From a bacterium (GTDB lineage: Bacteria > UBP15 > UBA6099), in contig JAKQPS010000074.1 of NCBI GenBank assembly GCA_029564595.1, positions 1 through 45,084 of the forward strand: DNA of 45,084 nucleotides, read 5' to 3'. Below, piece by piece: positions 1-7,982 of this stretch. Numbering within the stretch: position 1 is the stretch's first letter; every line of letters begins with the position of its first letter. A program made the translations under genes and the position numbers. The notes beneath the pieces are model-generated. The model was not told the DNA's origin and did not search any database. It saw only the letters and a list, made by a program, of their open reading frames with translations.

Positions 1-261
1 GCCCAAGCGCTCGCTTCCGGCAAATGGATGAAATCCAAACTCGAAGACCTCTACGAGCTTGAATACGGCCTCACCCGCCGCGAACACGAAGAACGGCTTG
101 CCCGCATGAGAAAAGCCGGCGTCGAATTCCCTGATAATAAATCCGCTCCCGCGGCTTTTTCCGAACCGATCCCGACGGATGAAAAATTCGACCGCAAAAA
201 GTTCAGGCGCGAACAAAGCCGTCTCAAAAGATGGGCGTCCTACGCGCCTGCCGATGAATAA
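1..261 (+). CDS. C-terminal part of an unknown protein (truncated by window edge)
   Basis: An open frame runs from base 1 to a TAA at 261, so this is probably the 3' end of a longer gene. Internal ATGs lie at 28 and, in another frame, at 24; neither has a clear ribosome site. The visible 86 residues are highly charged and rich in Arg, Lys and Glu, with a likely helical stretch (LEDLYELEYGLTRREHEER) followed by a Pro/Ala-rich linker and a basic tail. I do not recognise the family. The following 170 bases carry no convincing gene. Confidence 0.5.
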   Translation, partial: AQALASGKWMKSKLEDLYELEYGLTRREHEERLARMRKAGVEFPDNKSAPAAFSEPIPTDEKFDRKKFRREQSRLKRWASYAPADE

Positions 262-433
262 GACAATCGGATAATAAGCCCGAATCCTTCATTCCCACAT
301 CCACTACGAATTCGACACCGGTAAATTGGGCGATCTGAAACCGCCCCACGCTGACCCGAATTTTTTTCATGAAAAACCCGGGTTAACCAGACTACCAAAT
401 AACAAGATTACGAGATAACTGTTTTTCGCAATT

Positions 434-1543
434 TTAAAGCGCCGTATAGCTGTAATTCGATGTGTACAACGTGAGGAAATTCGTGCAATTGAGCGGTATG
501 GGCATGAAAGAATCCAGCGATGCGTTCGCGGCGGTGAGAACGATTACGCGAAGATAACCCGACGGATTGGCGCCGAGAGCAGCGCGATTCACTTTCCCCG
601 CGAACCTTCCGCCTGTCACCGTTCCTTCAGGTTCCGCTTCTACTATCAATCCTTCCGCCATATTGCCACCCATCAAATCCTGAATATCCAATACCATCAT
701 TCCCGTGTTTTTTATTTGATCGATATCTTCCTGCTCGATTTCGCCGTCCTGTTCAAGAATCATTGGCAGAAATTCTTCCTGTACGGTCTCATCATCTTTA
801 ATGAGGGGCATGTTTATCCACAAATCACCGACCATGAGGCCTTCGCTCTGTTCCGTGTCAGGATTCGTTATCTTAATGCCGTATAACATCAAAAAAGGCG
901 GATCAACGGTTCCTCCGGTGATATTGCCCTGAACGTCATATCCGATGTAAAGATAATTAGAATCGTAATTCACCGCAAGATTTAGCAAATCCGCATCGTC
1001 GCCCACGATGTCGGGAGAGTTGTCGATGTCGGGCACTCCTGCGACAAGCCCGCAAGGTGATGAAATTGCTCCGGTTGTCACATTTCCGTTCGTGTCCGCC
1101 GCCCAGATATAAAATTTAACGTTGCTGCCCGCGCTCTTCGCGGGGATCGCTCCCGTCCATGTGCCGTTCCCGTTGTCTGTCATCGCCACGGCGGTCTGTT
1201 GTCCGCTATTCACCGAATATATCAACTTCACCGACCTGATACTTGTAGTTTCACCCTCGTCTGTCAGGGTAAGCGCCGCGGTTACAATTACCGGATTCCC
1301 CGCGGTCGGAGTGTAAGTCACGCTGTCGATTGTTATGAATGTTGTCTCCAGTATATTGCCGAAGGCGTCCTCTTCGCTCGGCTGTTCAACTTCCCAGTTG
1401 CACCATTCATGCCATTCCTCGCTGCACTCCTGCGCGGGAATCTGCGGCACATTTATTGCCACCCTGCCCCCTCCGCATCCCGCTAGGACAAATCCCGCCG
1501 CCAGAAAACACAAACATGATATCAGCAATACTTTTTTGATCAT
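434..1543 (-). CDS. Predicted lipoprotein with Ig-like domain
   Basis: The protein is 369 residues from an ATG at 1543, which has GGAGGGCGG just upstream; a further in-frame ATG at 1561 lacks this. The N-terminus is a lipoprotein signal: two lysines, a hydrophobic core and the lipobox LAGC followed by GGG. Residues from about 45 to 140 resemble an Ig/FN3-type beta domain with an alternating hydrophobic pattern (DNGNGTWTGAIPA, VKFYIWAADTNGN). The C-terminal part contains YDSNYLYIGYDVQG, reminiscent of carbohydrate-binding or DOMON-like sandwich folds, but no enzyme motif is visible. It is probably anchored in the outer or inner membrane facing the periplasm. Function is unknown. It sits alone, separated from the arsenic operon by about 470 bases. 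Confidence 0.8.
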   Translation of the reverse strand: MIKKVLLISCLCFLAAGFVLAGCGGGRVAINVPQIPAQECSEEWHEWCNWEVEQPSEEDAFGNILETTFITIDSVTYTPTAGNPVIVTAALTLTDEGETTSIRSVKLIYSVNSGQQTAVAMTDNGNGTWTGAIPAKSAGSNVKFYIWAADTNGNVTTGAISSPCGLVAGVPDIDNSPDIVGDDADLLNLAVNYDSNYLYIGYDVQGNITGGTVDPPFLMLYGIKITNPDTEQSEGLMVGDLWINMPLIKDDETVQEEFLPMILEQDGEIEQEDIDQIKNTGMMVLDIQDLMGGNMAEGLIVEAEPEGTVTGGRFAGKVNRAALGANPSGYLRVIVLTAANASLDSFMPIPLNCTNFLTLYTSNYSYTAL

Positions 1544-2010
1544 GTCCGCCCTCCGTATCAATCCTAGCTTATTCCAACATTCTCCATGTCAATTTCCGAA
1601 CCGTCATCATCTGTCTTGGAACTGCCAAATTCCATGCAACATCACACGTCAGATTGCGTTATAGCTATGAACCAAGAATTATTTTATCACAAATCTCTCC
1701 TTAAGAGAGGATTTTGCCTGAAAAATTCCGCAAGGCGCATTTTCCCAGTAGAGGCACACCCTGTCTTTAATTGTCGCAGTTGATGAGCGCGGAAACCGCG
1801 CCCCTAATGAGCAAAAAATGCGGCGGCAACGAATTTGTTCGCCGCTATGAACATCGCCCCGGTTTGTGTCGGCTCTATCGACGAATCCGGGATAAAATAG
1901 AGATCATCTCGCAAGGCGTTTAAAAACTCTTGAAGAGTTCCAACGCTGTATCTTTCTCGAAAGGCTCTTTTGACTCGTTCTTATATCCTTTTTCGTTTCT
2001 CTTTTCCGCT
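1544..2010. other. Intergenic region without a gene
   Basis: This 467-base gap separates the ars operon end from the lipoprotein gene. It holds a reverse-oriented REP-like palindrome (about 1770-1807) and a small perfect palindrome at 1925-1939 with 7-base arms (AACTCTT/AAGAGTT). The short frames inside it show no ribosome site or recognisable protein. The lipoprotein promoter should lie near 1560-1640 on the minus strand, but I see no strong match. Confidence 0.6.
1770..1807 (-). repeat. REP-like palindrome (single unit)
   Basis: Read on the minus strand this is TTAGGGGCGCGGTTTCCGCGC followed by a spacer and AACTGCGACAAT. The same palindrome plus the same AACTGCGACAAT tail recurs in plus orientation at 30170-30207. 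The head is a variant of GTAG, the tetranucleotide typical of REP sequences. Confidence 0.65.
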
Positions 2011-3060
2011 CTACGCGCGGGAAGGAACGTTAAAATATTTTCGTTTAAGCGCTAAAGAAACGTTGACGAGGCCTATCAGGACGGGGACTTCGACCAGCGG
2101 GCCGATTACCGCCGCAAACGCCGCTCCGTGGTCTATGCCGAACACCGCCACCGCCACCGCTATGGCCAGTTCAAAGTTGTTGCTGGCAGCTGTGAACGAC
2201 AGCGTGGCGGTCTGTTTGTAGGGAGCCCCTATCTTGCGGCTCATGAAAAACGTGACCGCAAACATCGCCGCGAAATATATCAGAAGCGGGACCGCCACCC
2301 TTGCGACGTCGAGCGGTATCTTCACTATGTATTCGCCTTTCAGCGAAAACATCGCGACTATCGTGAACAGCAGCGCCACGAGCGTGATGGGCGATATCTT
2401 CGGGATAAATGTCTTGTGATACCATTCCTTGTCCTTGATTCTTATCAGCGCGAACCTCGTCGCCGCTCCGGCGATGAAAGGGACTCCCAAATAGATGAAC
2501 ACGCTCTTTGCGATCTCGACTATGGTGATGTCCACCGCCGCGCCTTTGACCCCGAACCAGCCGGGCAGCACGGTGATGAACACATACGCGTACGCGGAAA
2601 AGAAAAGAACCTGAAACACCGAGTTGAACGCCACAAGCCCGGCGCAATATTCCGTGTCGCCGTCCGCTAGATCGTTCCATACGATGACCATCGCGATGCA
2701 GCGCGCCAGCCCGATCATCATCACCCCGACCATGTATTCGGGATAGTCACGCAAAAAGATTATCGCAAGAGCAAACATGAGGACAGGGCCGATTATCCAG
2801 TTCTGAACCAGAGAAAGGGCCAAAATTCTGACGTTGCGGAACACATGGCCGAGTTCCTCGTACTTAACTTTCGCAAGCGGGGGATACATCATCAGGATCA
2901 AACCCGCCGCGATCGGGATGTTGGTCGTCCCCTTCTGAAACGCGGGCTGGGTGATGAAGGCGACCCATCCGTCGCTGAAATATCCTGCGGCCACCCCGGC
3001 GGCCATCGCCATGAATATCCAAAGAGTCAGATGCCTGTCAAGAAAAGACAGCTTTTTCAT
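2011..3060 (-). CDS. acr3: Arsenite efflux transporter, ACR3 family
   Basis: This 349-residue integral membrane protein exports arsenite from the cytoplasm using the proton motive force. It has about ten hydrophobic segments. Family hallmarks are visible: the membrane-embedded cysteine in [15 protein letters not shown] (Cys121), and the conserved acidic residue in [16 protein letters not shown] (Glu297). Length matches the bacterial ACR3(1)/ACR3(2) range of 340-370. It is the last gene of the arsC-arsR-arsM-acr3 operon, 64 bases after arsM. It would remove the arsenite made by ArsC. ArsB is an unrelated transporter and is not what is encoded here. Confidence 0.95.
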   Translation of the reverse strand: MKKLSFLDRHLTLWIFMAMAAGVAAGYFSDGWVAFITQPAFQKGTTNIPIAAGLILMMYPPLAKVKYEELGHVFRNVRILALSLVQNWIIGPVLMFALAIIFLRDYPEYMVGVMMIGLARCIAMVIVWNDLADGDTEYCAGLVAFNSVFQVLFFSAYAYVFITVLPGWFGVKGAAVDITIVEIAKSVFIYLGVPFIAGAATRFALIRIKDKEWYHKTFIPKISPITLVALLFTIVAMFSLKGEYIVKIPLDVARVAVPLLIYFAAMFAVTFFMSRKIGAPYKQTATLSFTAASNNFELAIAVAVAVFGIDHGAAFAAVIGPLVEVPVLIGLVNVSLALKRKYFNVPSRA

Positions 3061-3124
3061 GTCTCGCCCTCACAAATGCTTAATAGCAATAACATAACAA
3101 TCGCAGGCGTTCTGTCTGTCGCCG

Positions 3125-3988
3125 TCAGCCGCAACAGCATCCGCAGTCGCACTTCGCGCGCGGCTTGACCGCCGCCACCTTTATCGAAGCGACGAAACCA
3201 TCGAACGAACCGCCGGGAGCAGCCGCCCTTATCCTGTCGCTCCCCGGCCCCGGCGCGGACATCAGCGCCGCCCCGAAATCGTCGCAGCTTTCAACCGTCA
3301 CCTCGCCAAGCCCAGCCCGCCACATCTTCTCCAGATAGTCCTCTTTCATCAGAGCGCCGGAAACGCACGCCGACAGCGCCTCCGCGTCGTTCTCGATCTC
3401 TGGCGGCAACTCGCGCAGCTTCACTATGTCCGACACCGCCGCGCGCCCGCCGGGCTTCAAAACCCTGTAGATTTCCGCGAACGCCTTCGCCTTGTCCGGA
3501 ACAAGGTTCAAGACGCAGTTGCTGATCGCCACATCTACAGAGCCGCTCTCGACCGGCAGATTTTCGATTTCGCCCAGCCTGAACTCGATGTTCTTCTCGC
3601 CGGACTCCGCCAGATTCGCGTTGGCCTTCTCAATCATTTCAGAAGTCATGTCAACGCCGATGACCTTGCCGCGCGGGCCTACCGCGCGGGCCGCGATGAA
3701 GCAGTCGAAACCCGCGCCGCTGCCGAGGTCAAGAACCGTTTCGCCCTCCCGCAACCCCGCTGTCGCCGTCGGGTTGCCGCAGCCGAATCCCAGATTCGCG
3801 CCTTCGGGAGCCATCGCCAGTTCCTCGTCTGAATACCCCATCGCGCGGGAAGCCTCGGCCGCAGCAACCGTCCCCGGCGCGCTCGAACAACAACCGCCTC
3901 CGCAGCCGCAGCCGCCCGACACCGCCGCGCCGTACGACCTGCGCACGTCTTCCTTTATCTTCTCTCCGTCCCGTTCTCTTCCGCTCAT
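3125..3988 (-). CDS. arsM: Arsenite S-adenosylmethionine methyltransferase
   Basis: The 287-residue cytoplasmic enzyme methylates arsenite to mono-, di- and trimethylarsenicals. The SAM-binding motif I is VLDLGSGAGFDCFIAA (residues 85-100), and motif post-I is VIGVDMTSEM. Three cysteines in the expected ArsM positions are Cys70 (NLGFGCGNP), Cys158 (SNCVLNLVP) and Cys208 (SACVSG). The N-terminus has a Cys/Gly-rich stretch (GGCGCGGGCC), common in bacterial ArsM, and the C-terminus ends in CDCGCCCG, a second possible As(III)-binding tail. The start overlaps the arsR stop by four bases (ATGA), implying translational coupling. Confidence 0.93.
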   Translation of the reverse strand: MSGRERDGEKIKEDVRRSYGAAVSGGCGCGGGCCSSAPGTVAAAEASRAMGYSDEELAMAPEGANLGFGCGNPTATAGLREGETVLDLGSGAGFDCFIAARAVGPRGKVIGVDMTSEMIEKANANLAESGEKNIEFRLGEIENLPVESGSVDVAISNCVLNLVPDKAKAFAEIYRVLKPGGRAAVSDIVKLRELPPEIENDAEALSACVSGALMKEDYLEKMWRAGLGEVTVESCDDFGAALMSAPGPGSDRIRAAAPGGSFDGFVASIKVAAVKPRAKCDCGCCCG

Positions 3989-4359
3989 ATTTTCTCCCTC
4001 TTTATCTTGTTTCCCGTCACGGCGAAGTAAGCCTCAAGCGTCTCAAGGGCCTCCCGCCGCGCGCGATAATACTGCCACTGCCCGCATTTCGTCGCCTCCA
4101 CCAGCCCCGCGTTCCGCAACTCTTTCAGGTGATGCGAAACCGTCGGCGGCGACACATTCAGCGCTTCCGACAGTATTTCGCACACGCAAACCGAGTCCGC
4201 CGGAGCCTCAGCAGGTCTGGCGTCGCCTGCGCAGCCGCGCTTCCCGTCCGGCCCTTTCCTGATTATCTCGAAAACCTTCAACCGCGTCGGACTGGACAGC
4301 GCCTTGCACGCCTCCGCCACCGACTCGCGTTCAGGCCTCTTTTTTCGCTCTGATTTCAT
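3985..4359 (-). CDS. arsR: ArsR-family arsenite-responsive repressor
   Basis: The 124-residue winged-helix repressor should bind operator DNA and release it on binding As(III). The recognition helix region is VSPPTVSHHLKELRNAGLV (residues 69-87), and the metal site Cys58-Val-Cys60 lies in the preceding helix as in classic ArsR. Between the first helices and CVC there is a Pro/Gly/Ala-rich insertion with one extra cysteine (Cys43), not part of the usual compact ArsR. It overlaps the end of arsC by 29 bases and the start of arsM by four. It is the second gene of the operon, so it is likely autoregulated from the promoter upstream of arsC. Confidence 0.93.
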   Translation of the reverse strand: MKSERKKRPERESVAEACKALSSPTRLKVFEIIRKGPDGKRGCAGDARPAEAPADSVCVCEILSEALNVSPPTVSHHLKELRNAGLVEATKCGQWQYYRARREALETLEAYFAVTGNKIKREKI

Positions 4360-4777
4360 CCACTATCTTCTCCAGTTCTGACATCTTTCTCCTTATGATA
4401 TACGCTGTCTCCCTGAATGACTCTTTGACCTCCGCCGCGCATCCGGGAACCGCCCCGGGATCCGCCAGTTCCCAGTGCAGAACCACCGGCGCTCCCGGAA
4501 ACACCGGACACGTCTTCTTCGCGTTGTCGCACACCGTTATCACCACGTCTATGTCCTTGTCCATAAACTGCTCTAAACTTTTCGGTTTGTGTCCGGAAAT
4601 ATCAATCTTAAGCTCCTTCATCACTTCCACGGCATAGGGATGCACCCTGTCTGCGGGCGAAACGCCGGCGCTGTATGCGTCCACTTTATCGCCCAACTCC
4701 GCGCGTATCAGCCCCTCCGCCATCTGGCTCCGCCTCGAATTCCCCGTGCATATCACCAGAACGCTGACCTTATCCAT
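4331..4777 (-). CDS. arsC: Arsenate reductase, thioredoxin-coupled (LMW-phosphatase fold)
   Basis: The 148-residue enzyme reduces arsenate to arsenite. The phosphatase P-loop is CTGNSRRSQMAEG with nucleophile Cys10. The two further redox cysteines of the thioredoxin-coupled family are Cys83 and Cys90 in VCDNAKKTCP, giving the standard three-cysteine relay. This is the Staphylococcus pI258 type rather than the glutaredoxin-coupled E. coli type. It is the first gene of the operon, with a GGGGGCGG ribosome site upstream of the ATG at 4777, and is preceded by a well-formed promoter and palindromic operator. Confidence 0.93.
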   Translation of the reverse strand: MDKVSVLVICTGNSRRSQMAEGLIRAELGDKVDAYSAGVSPADRVHPYAVEVMKELKIDISGHKPKSLEQFMDKDIDVVITVCDNAKKTCPVFPGAPVVLHWELADPGAVPGCAAEVKESFRETAYIIRRKMSELEKIVDEIRAKKEA

Positions 4778-4804
4778 AAGCGCCGCCCCCGCTTTTATTA
4801 GATA

Positions 4805-4822
4805 GTTAGATAATCATCTAAC
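4805..4822. promoter_or_regulatory. Probable ArsR operator
   Basis: A perfect inverted repeat GTTAGAT-AATC-ATCTAAC (7-base arms, 4-base spacer) lies between the -10 box at 4832-4837 and the arsC start at 4777. It covers the expected transcription start near 4825. ArsR proteins bind short palindromes of this kind, so repressor binding here would block the promoter. The ArsR assignment is inferred from position. Confidence 0.7.
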
Positions 4823-4831
4823 TTTGTTCTC

Positions 4832-4861
4832 ATTATATCGCCCCTCATTCCGTCGCGTCAA
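4832..4861 (-). promoter_or_regulatory. Sigma-70-type promoter of the ars operon
   Basis: On the minus strand a -35 box TTGACG (4861-4856) and a perfect -10 box TATAAT (4837-4832) are separated by 18 bases. The predicted start near 4825 lies within the ArsR palindrome and about 48 bases upstream of the arsC ATG. Confidence 0.75.
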
Positions 4862-4899
4862 CCTCCAGACAAAAAACAACTATTAAGAACAAGAAATAC

Positions 4900-5033
4900 A
4901 AGATTCCTCTGAAAACCCTTTCCCAGCATCTTTTCACATGATACGCGCCGAAGGCGAAGGCGCAGCCCCGCATTCGGCGCTAGCTTAAAACGTTTTGAAA
5001 GGGATTTTAAGGGAAAACTATTTCCTTTGCCTT
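4900..5033 (-). repeat. Composite inverted-end repeat, copy A (left module only)
   Basis: On the minus strand the module starts about 12 bases after the TPR gene stop. It has AAGGGAAAAC, then AAAATCCCTTTCAAAACG, then a GC-rich type-2 hairpin (GCTAGCGCCGAATGCGG...), then GTGAAAAGATGCTGGGAAAG. The right module is missing. The first hairpin is degraded compared with the other copies. A 66-codon open frame across it is a by-product of the repeat. Confidence 0.75.
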
Positions 5034-5045
5034 TGCCGACGTTGT

Positions 5046-6101
5046 TCAGACGGGCCATTCGTATTTGATTTTATCGAGCGCGGCGGAGGCTTCCTGAGCG
5101 TTGTCGCCGTCGGGATCGATGGAGAGGCAGAGTTTGAACCTGATGGCGGCTTCAAGCTCCTGCCCTGAGTCTAGGCAGGCGCGGGCGATCCAGAAGTGCG
5201 GGTCGGCGTTTTCAGGGTCAAGCTCGGACGCGCGCCGCCACGCGCTCACCGCCTCGTTCGCCTCGCCGAGCATGTAGTAGGCGTTGCCGAGGTTGAGAAA
5301 TGTTTCGGGCAATTCCGGGTTGACGTCAGCCGCGTTGTTGAAGAGGTCGAGCGCGCGGCGGTAGTCCTCGTCCTCGTAATAGATTTCTCCCAGAGCGTTG
5401 AGCGCGTCTGCGTTTTCCGGGTCGAAACGGATAGCCAGATTCAACTCGTCGACGGCGTCCTGAAAAGGCATGCCCGGATGATTGCGGCAAGCGTTGGCGA
5501 GGTTGAGGTGGGCGTTTGAGTATCCGGGGACGGCGGCGAGAGCGCGCCGGAACGCGGCGATTGCGGCGTCCCAGTCCTCGTTGTCCGAATGGAGCAACCC
5601 GATGGCGTTGAGGGCGGGCGCGTGTTCTGGGTCGATTTCGACCGCCTTTTCGTACATCCGCATCGCCATATCCTGCATATCGTTGTCGTCGTAAAGGTTG
5701 CCGAGTTCATAAAGTGTTTCCGGGTTGTCGGTTTCGATGTCCGCCGCTTTTTTCATAGCGTCGAGCGCGCCGGCGGAGTCGCCGTCCTCGGAGAGGATTT
5801 TTCCGAGAAGTTCGAAGGCGGGGGCAAATGAAGGATGGGCGGAATTGATGTCGCGCAGCATGGCAACGGCCTTGGCGCGCTGCCCGTCGTTGACGTAAAA
5901 CGAAGCGAGAGCGAACTGCGCCGTCGGGGAATCGGGCGCGGCGTCGAGCGCTTTTTCGTACATGAACAGCGCCTCGTCGCGCATCTTCAGATACATGTAA
6001 CAGCTTCCCAGCAGCCGCATCGCGTCAGCGTCCTTGAAAGAGCCGCGCAGTTTTCCCTTCGCCTCGTTTATTGTCGCGTCAATATCGTCCTGCCTTGCCA
6101 T
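5046..6101 (-). CDS. Tetratricopeptide-repeat protein
   Basis: The 351-residue protein is made almost entirely of about nine TPR units of 34 residues, with the usual pattern of small residues and aromatics (for example NPETLYELGNLYDDNDMQDM, ENADALNALGEIYYEDEDYR). There is no signal peptide or membrane segment, so it is probably a cytoplasmic scaffold for protein-protein contacts. It lies 45 bases after the PlsC gene and seems to be the last gene of the tkt-URO-D-plsC-TPR run. A specific partner cannot be named from sequence. A composite repeat follows its stop codon. Confidence 0.9.
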   Translation of the reverse strand: MARQDDIDATINEAKGKLRGSFKDADAMRLLGSCYMYLKMRDEALFMYEKALDAAPDSPTAQFALASFYVNDGQRAKAVAMLRDINSAHPSFAPAFELLGKILSEDGDSAGALDAMKKAADIETDNPETLYELGNLYDDNDMQDMAMRMYEKAVEIDPEHAPALNAIGLLHSDNEDWDAAIAAFRRALAAVPGYSNAHLNLANACRNHPGMPFQDAVDELNLAIRFDPENADALNALGEIYYEDEDYRRALDLFNNAADVNPELPETFLNLGNAYYMLGEANEAVSAWRRASELDPENADPHFWIARACLDSGQELEAAIRFKLCLSIDPDGDNAQEASAALDKIKYEWPV

Positions 6102-6146
6102 AGAGCAACCTCCGCGCGCCGTCGCGCCTCTTTTTTCGTCCGCGAT

Positions 6147-6860
6147 CTATCGTTTGCGCCCGCGCATCTCGTCCAGCATGTCCGAAATTACGTCCCGAAG
6201 GCGTTCGGATTCGCGGGCGTTGACTTCTCTGTCGTCCGCCGCCGCCGGGTCCACCTTGAACGGCTTGCCGATTCTGACCCGCACCTTGACCGGGAGCGCG
6301 GACGGTATCCAGAAGCCTTTGTCCGGCCCGCCCCAGTCATGGTAATTGATGACGTTGGCGACCACCCAGCGCGTGCCCGTCATCGCCACAGGCATGATGG
6401 GGACGCCCGCCTGAGCCGCCAGCCTCGTGGCCCCCGGCTTGAACTCGTCCAGTTCGTCCCCTCCGGGCCGTATCCAGTGTTTGATCGTTCCTTCCGGGAA
6501 TATCACGCACAGTTCGCCCGCCTTCAGCAGGTCTCTCAACGTGTCCAGTTTTTCGCGAACTTCGTTTTTATCTTCCGCCACGCCGTAGCTTTCGTGTATC
6601 GGGTGCATAGTTCCGATGCGGGAGAACAGCGGGCCGACGAGCGGCATCTCCGCGATCCCGTGCCACGCCAGAAAGTGCATCACCCTGTCCTCCACCGCCG
6701 CGCCGAGGAAGAACGGGTCGGAGTAATTCGTGTGGTTGGGACAGACGAGCGCGCCGCCGGACGGTATGTTTTCCGTCCCCGACACTTCCATCCTGTTGTT
6801 AAACTTTAAGAACGCGGCCAGCGCGTCCCGAATCATGAAATAAAGTTTTTCGTCCGCCAT
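6147..6860 (-). CDS. 1-acyl-glycerol-3-phosphate acyltransferase family (PlsC-like)
   Basis: The 237-residue protein carries the acyltransferase block I NHTNYSDP (the HX4D catalytic pair) near residue 41 and block III FPEGT near residue 121. The family transfers an acyl chain to lysophosphatidic acid in phospholipid synthesis at the inner membrane face. The exact acceptor is not determinable. It starts 18 bases after the URO-D-like gene stop and is probably co-transcribed. A second PlsC-like gene in this window (19823-20581) has a different block III. Confidence 0.88.
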   Translation of the reverse strand: MADEKLYFMIRDALAAFLKFNNRMEVSGTENIPSGGALVCPNHTNYSDPFFLGAAVEDRVMHFLAWHGIAEMPLVGPLFSRIGTMHPIHESYGVAEDKNEVREKLDTLRDLLKAGELCVIFPEGTIKHWIRPGGDELDEFKPGATRLAAQAGVPIMPVAMTGTRWVVANVINYHDWGGPDKGFWIPSALPVKVRVRIGKPFKVDPAAADDREVNARESERLRDVISDMLDEMRGRKR

Positions 6861-6878
6861 AAATTCGTCTCCGAAAAG

Positions 6879-7982
6879 TTATTTTTCCACCGCGCCGCCT
6901 ATGGGATACGCGCCGTGCCTGCGCGCCGCGCGGAACATCGCTATCGCGTTTTCAGGCTTCACGTCCGGGTGAATCGTGTTTGACGACGACAAGATGTATC
7001 CGCCGCCGGGAGCGGCTATTTCTATGGTTTCCTTCACCGTCCGCTCGACTTCCTCCACGCTGCCGGAAGTGAGCAGGTCGACGCAGTCGATGTTGCCGAT
7101 GACGCAGGCGCGTCCCGCGCACTTCTTCTTCGTCTCGGCGATATCCATGCATTGAGGCTGTATCGGATGCACGGCGTCGAACCCGATTTCGAGCAGGTCG
7201 TCGAGGATGGCGTTGAGGTTGCCGTCGGAATGTTTTATTGCGGGCAGCCCGGCCGCGTGGACGACATCCACAATCTCTTTATATCTCGGTTTGAGATATT
7301 CCCTGAAATGAGCGGGGGACATGATGGTCGCCTCGTTCATGGCGATGTCTCCGGGCAGCACGACCGCGTCCACCCCGGCGGCGACAGCCCTTTCGAACAC
7401 CGCGAGGCAAATCTCGGTGGCGAGTTTTGCCGTGTCGTGGGCGAACGCCGGATTGTCGATGTACGCGATGAGCGTGTTAATCATCTCGCCGCGCAAGGCC
7501 CAGCTTATCTTGAACGGGTCGGGCATCATCAGCACGTTTGCGATTCGGCCTTTGAAATGCGATTTTGCGAACATAGCGGCCATGAGCCACGAGTCGTCGA
7601 CTTTGGGAGGCTTGTAAGATTTTAGGTCGGCGGGAGTTTTTATCGGGCCGTCGAAGGGGATGGGGTCGCCGTGCCAGCCGACATGCTGGATTACGCCGAG
7701 CCTGTCCTTTATGATGTCGCCCTCGATGTGTTCGCGCCCTAGCAGAGTCGGCATAGTCAGCCCGTCGAGGTCAAGCTCCTCGGCTATGAGAAACAGCGCC
7801 CGCATTATCGCCACAAGGTCGTTTGCGTCCATCTGATGAAGCAGTTTCAGCGGCGGCACATTGTCAGTGAAATGCTTGGCGATGTTGACTATGCTCGGCT
7901 CGTTGAAAGCGAGGTCCCAGATGGGGACCATATCCGGCGTCCCTCTGTTCAGCGCGGTCAGGAATCTTTCTTTTCCGGTCAT
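6879..7982 (-). CDS. Uroporphyrinogen decarboxylase (URO-D) family protein
   Basis: The 367-residue protein has the URO-D/MtaA-type TIM barrel pattern: MTGKERFLTALNRGTPDMVPIWD at the start (shown in part), a middle LPGDIAMNEATIMSPAHF, HSDGN, and a C-terminal GGGYILSSSNTIHPDVKPEN. These features match the URO-D-like branch related to methyltransferases (MtaA, CmuA) rather than the heme enzyme HemE; the HemE N-terminal arginine motif is not seen. It may act on a corrinoid or other methyl carrier, but the substrate is unknown. Its ATG overlaps the transketolase stop by four bases, suggesting translational coupling. Confidence 0.85.
   Translation of the reverse strand: MTGKERFLTALNRGTPDMVPIWDLAFNEPSIVNIAKHFTDNVPPLKLLHQMDANDLVAIMRALFLIAEELDLDGLTMPTLLGREHIEGDIIKDRLGVIQHVGWHGDPIPFDGPIKTPADLKSYKPPKVDDSWLMAAMFAKSHFKGRIANVLMMPDPFKISWALRGEMINTLIAYIDNPAFAHDTAKLATEICLAVFERAVAAGVDAVVLPGDIAMNEATIMSPAHFREYLKPRYKEIVDVVHAAGLPAIKHSDGNLNAILDDLLEIGFDAVHPIQPQCMDIAETKKKCAGRACVIGNIDCVDLLTSGSVEEVERTVKETIEIAAPGGGYILSSSNTIHPDVKPENAIAMFRAARRHGAYPIGGAVEK

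Noticed and set aside
275-417. Open stretch encoding HSHIHYEFDTGKLGDLKPPH
   Set aside because: It has no start codon or ribosome site after the preceding stop; it may be gene debris.
3061-3127. In-frame UGA at the arsM end as a possible selenocysteine (CDCGCCCG then TGA)
   Set aside because: SelB is present, but the frame after the UGA is only a short unconserved tail and the downstream RNA shows just a 4-base stem, not a convincing SECIS.
4858-5058. 66-codon minus-strand open frame after the TPR gene
   Set aside because: It lies across composite repeat copy A; similar frames appear in every copy because the repeat lacks stops in one frame.
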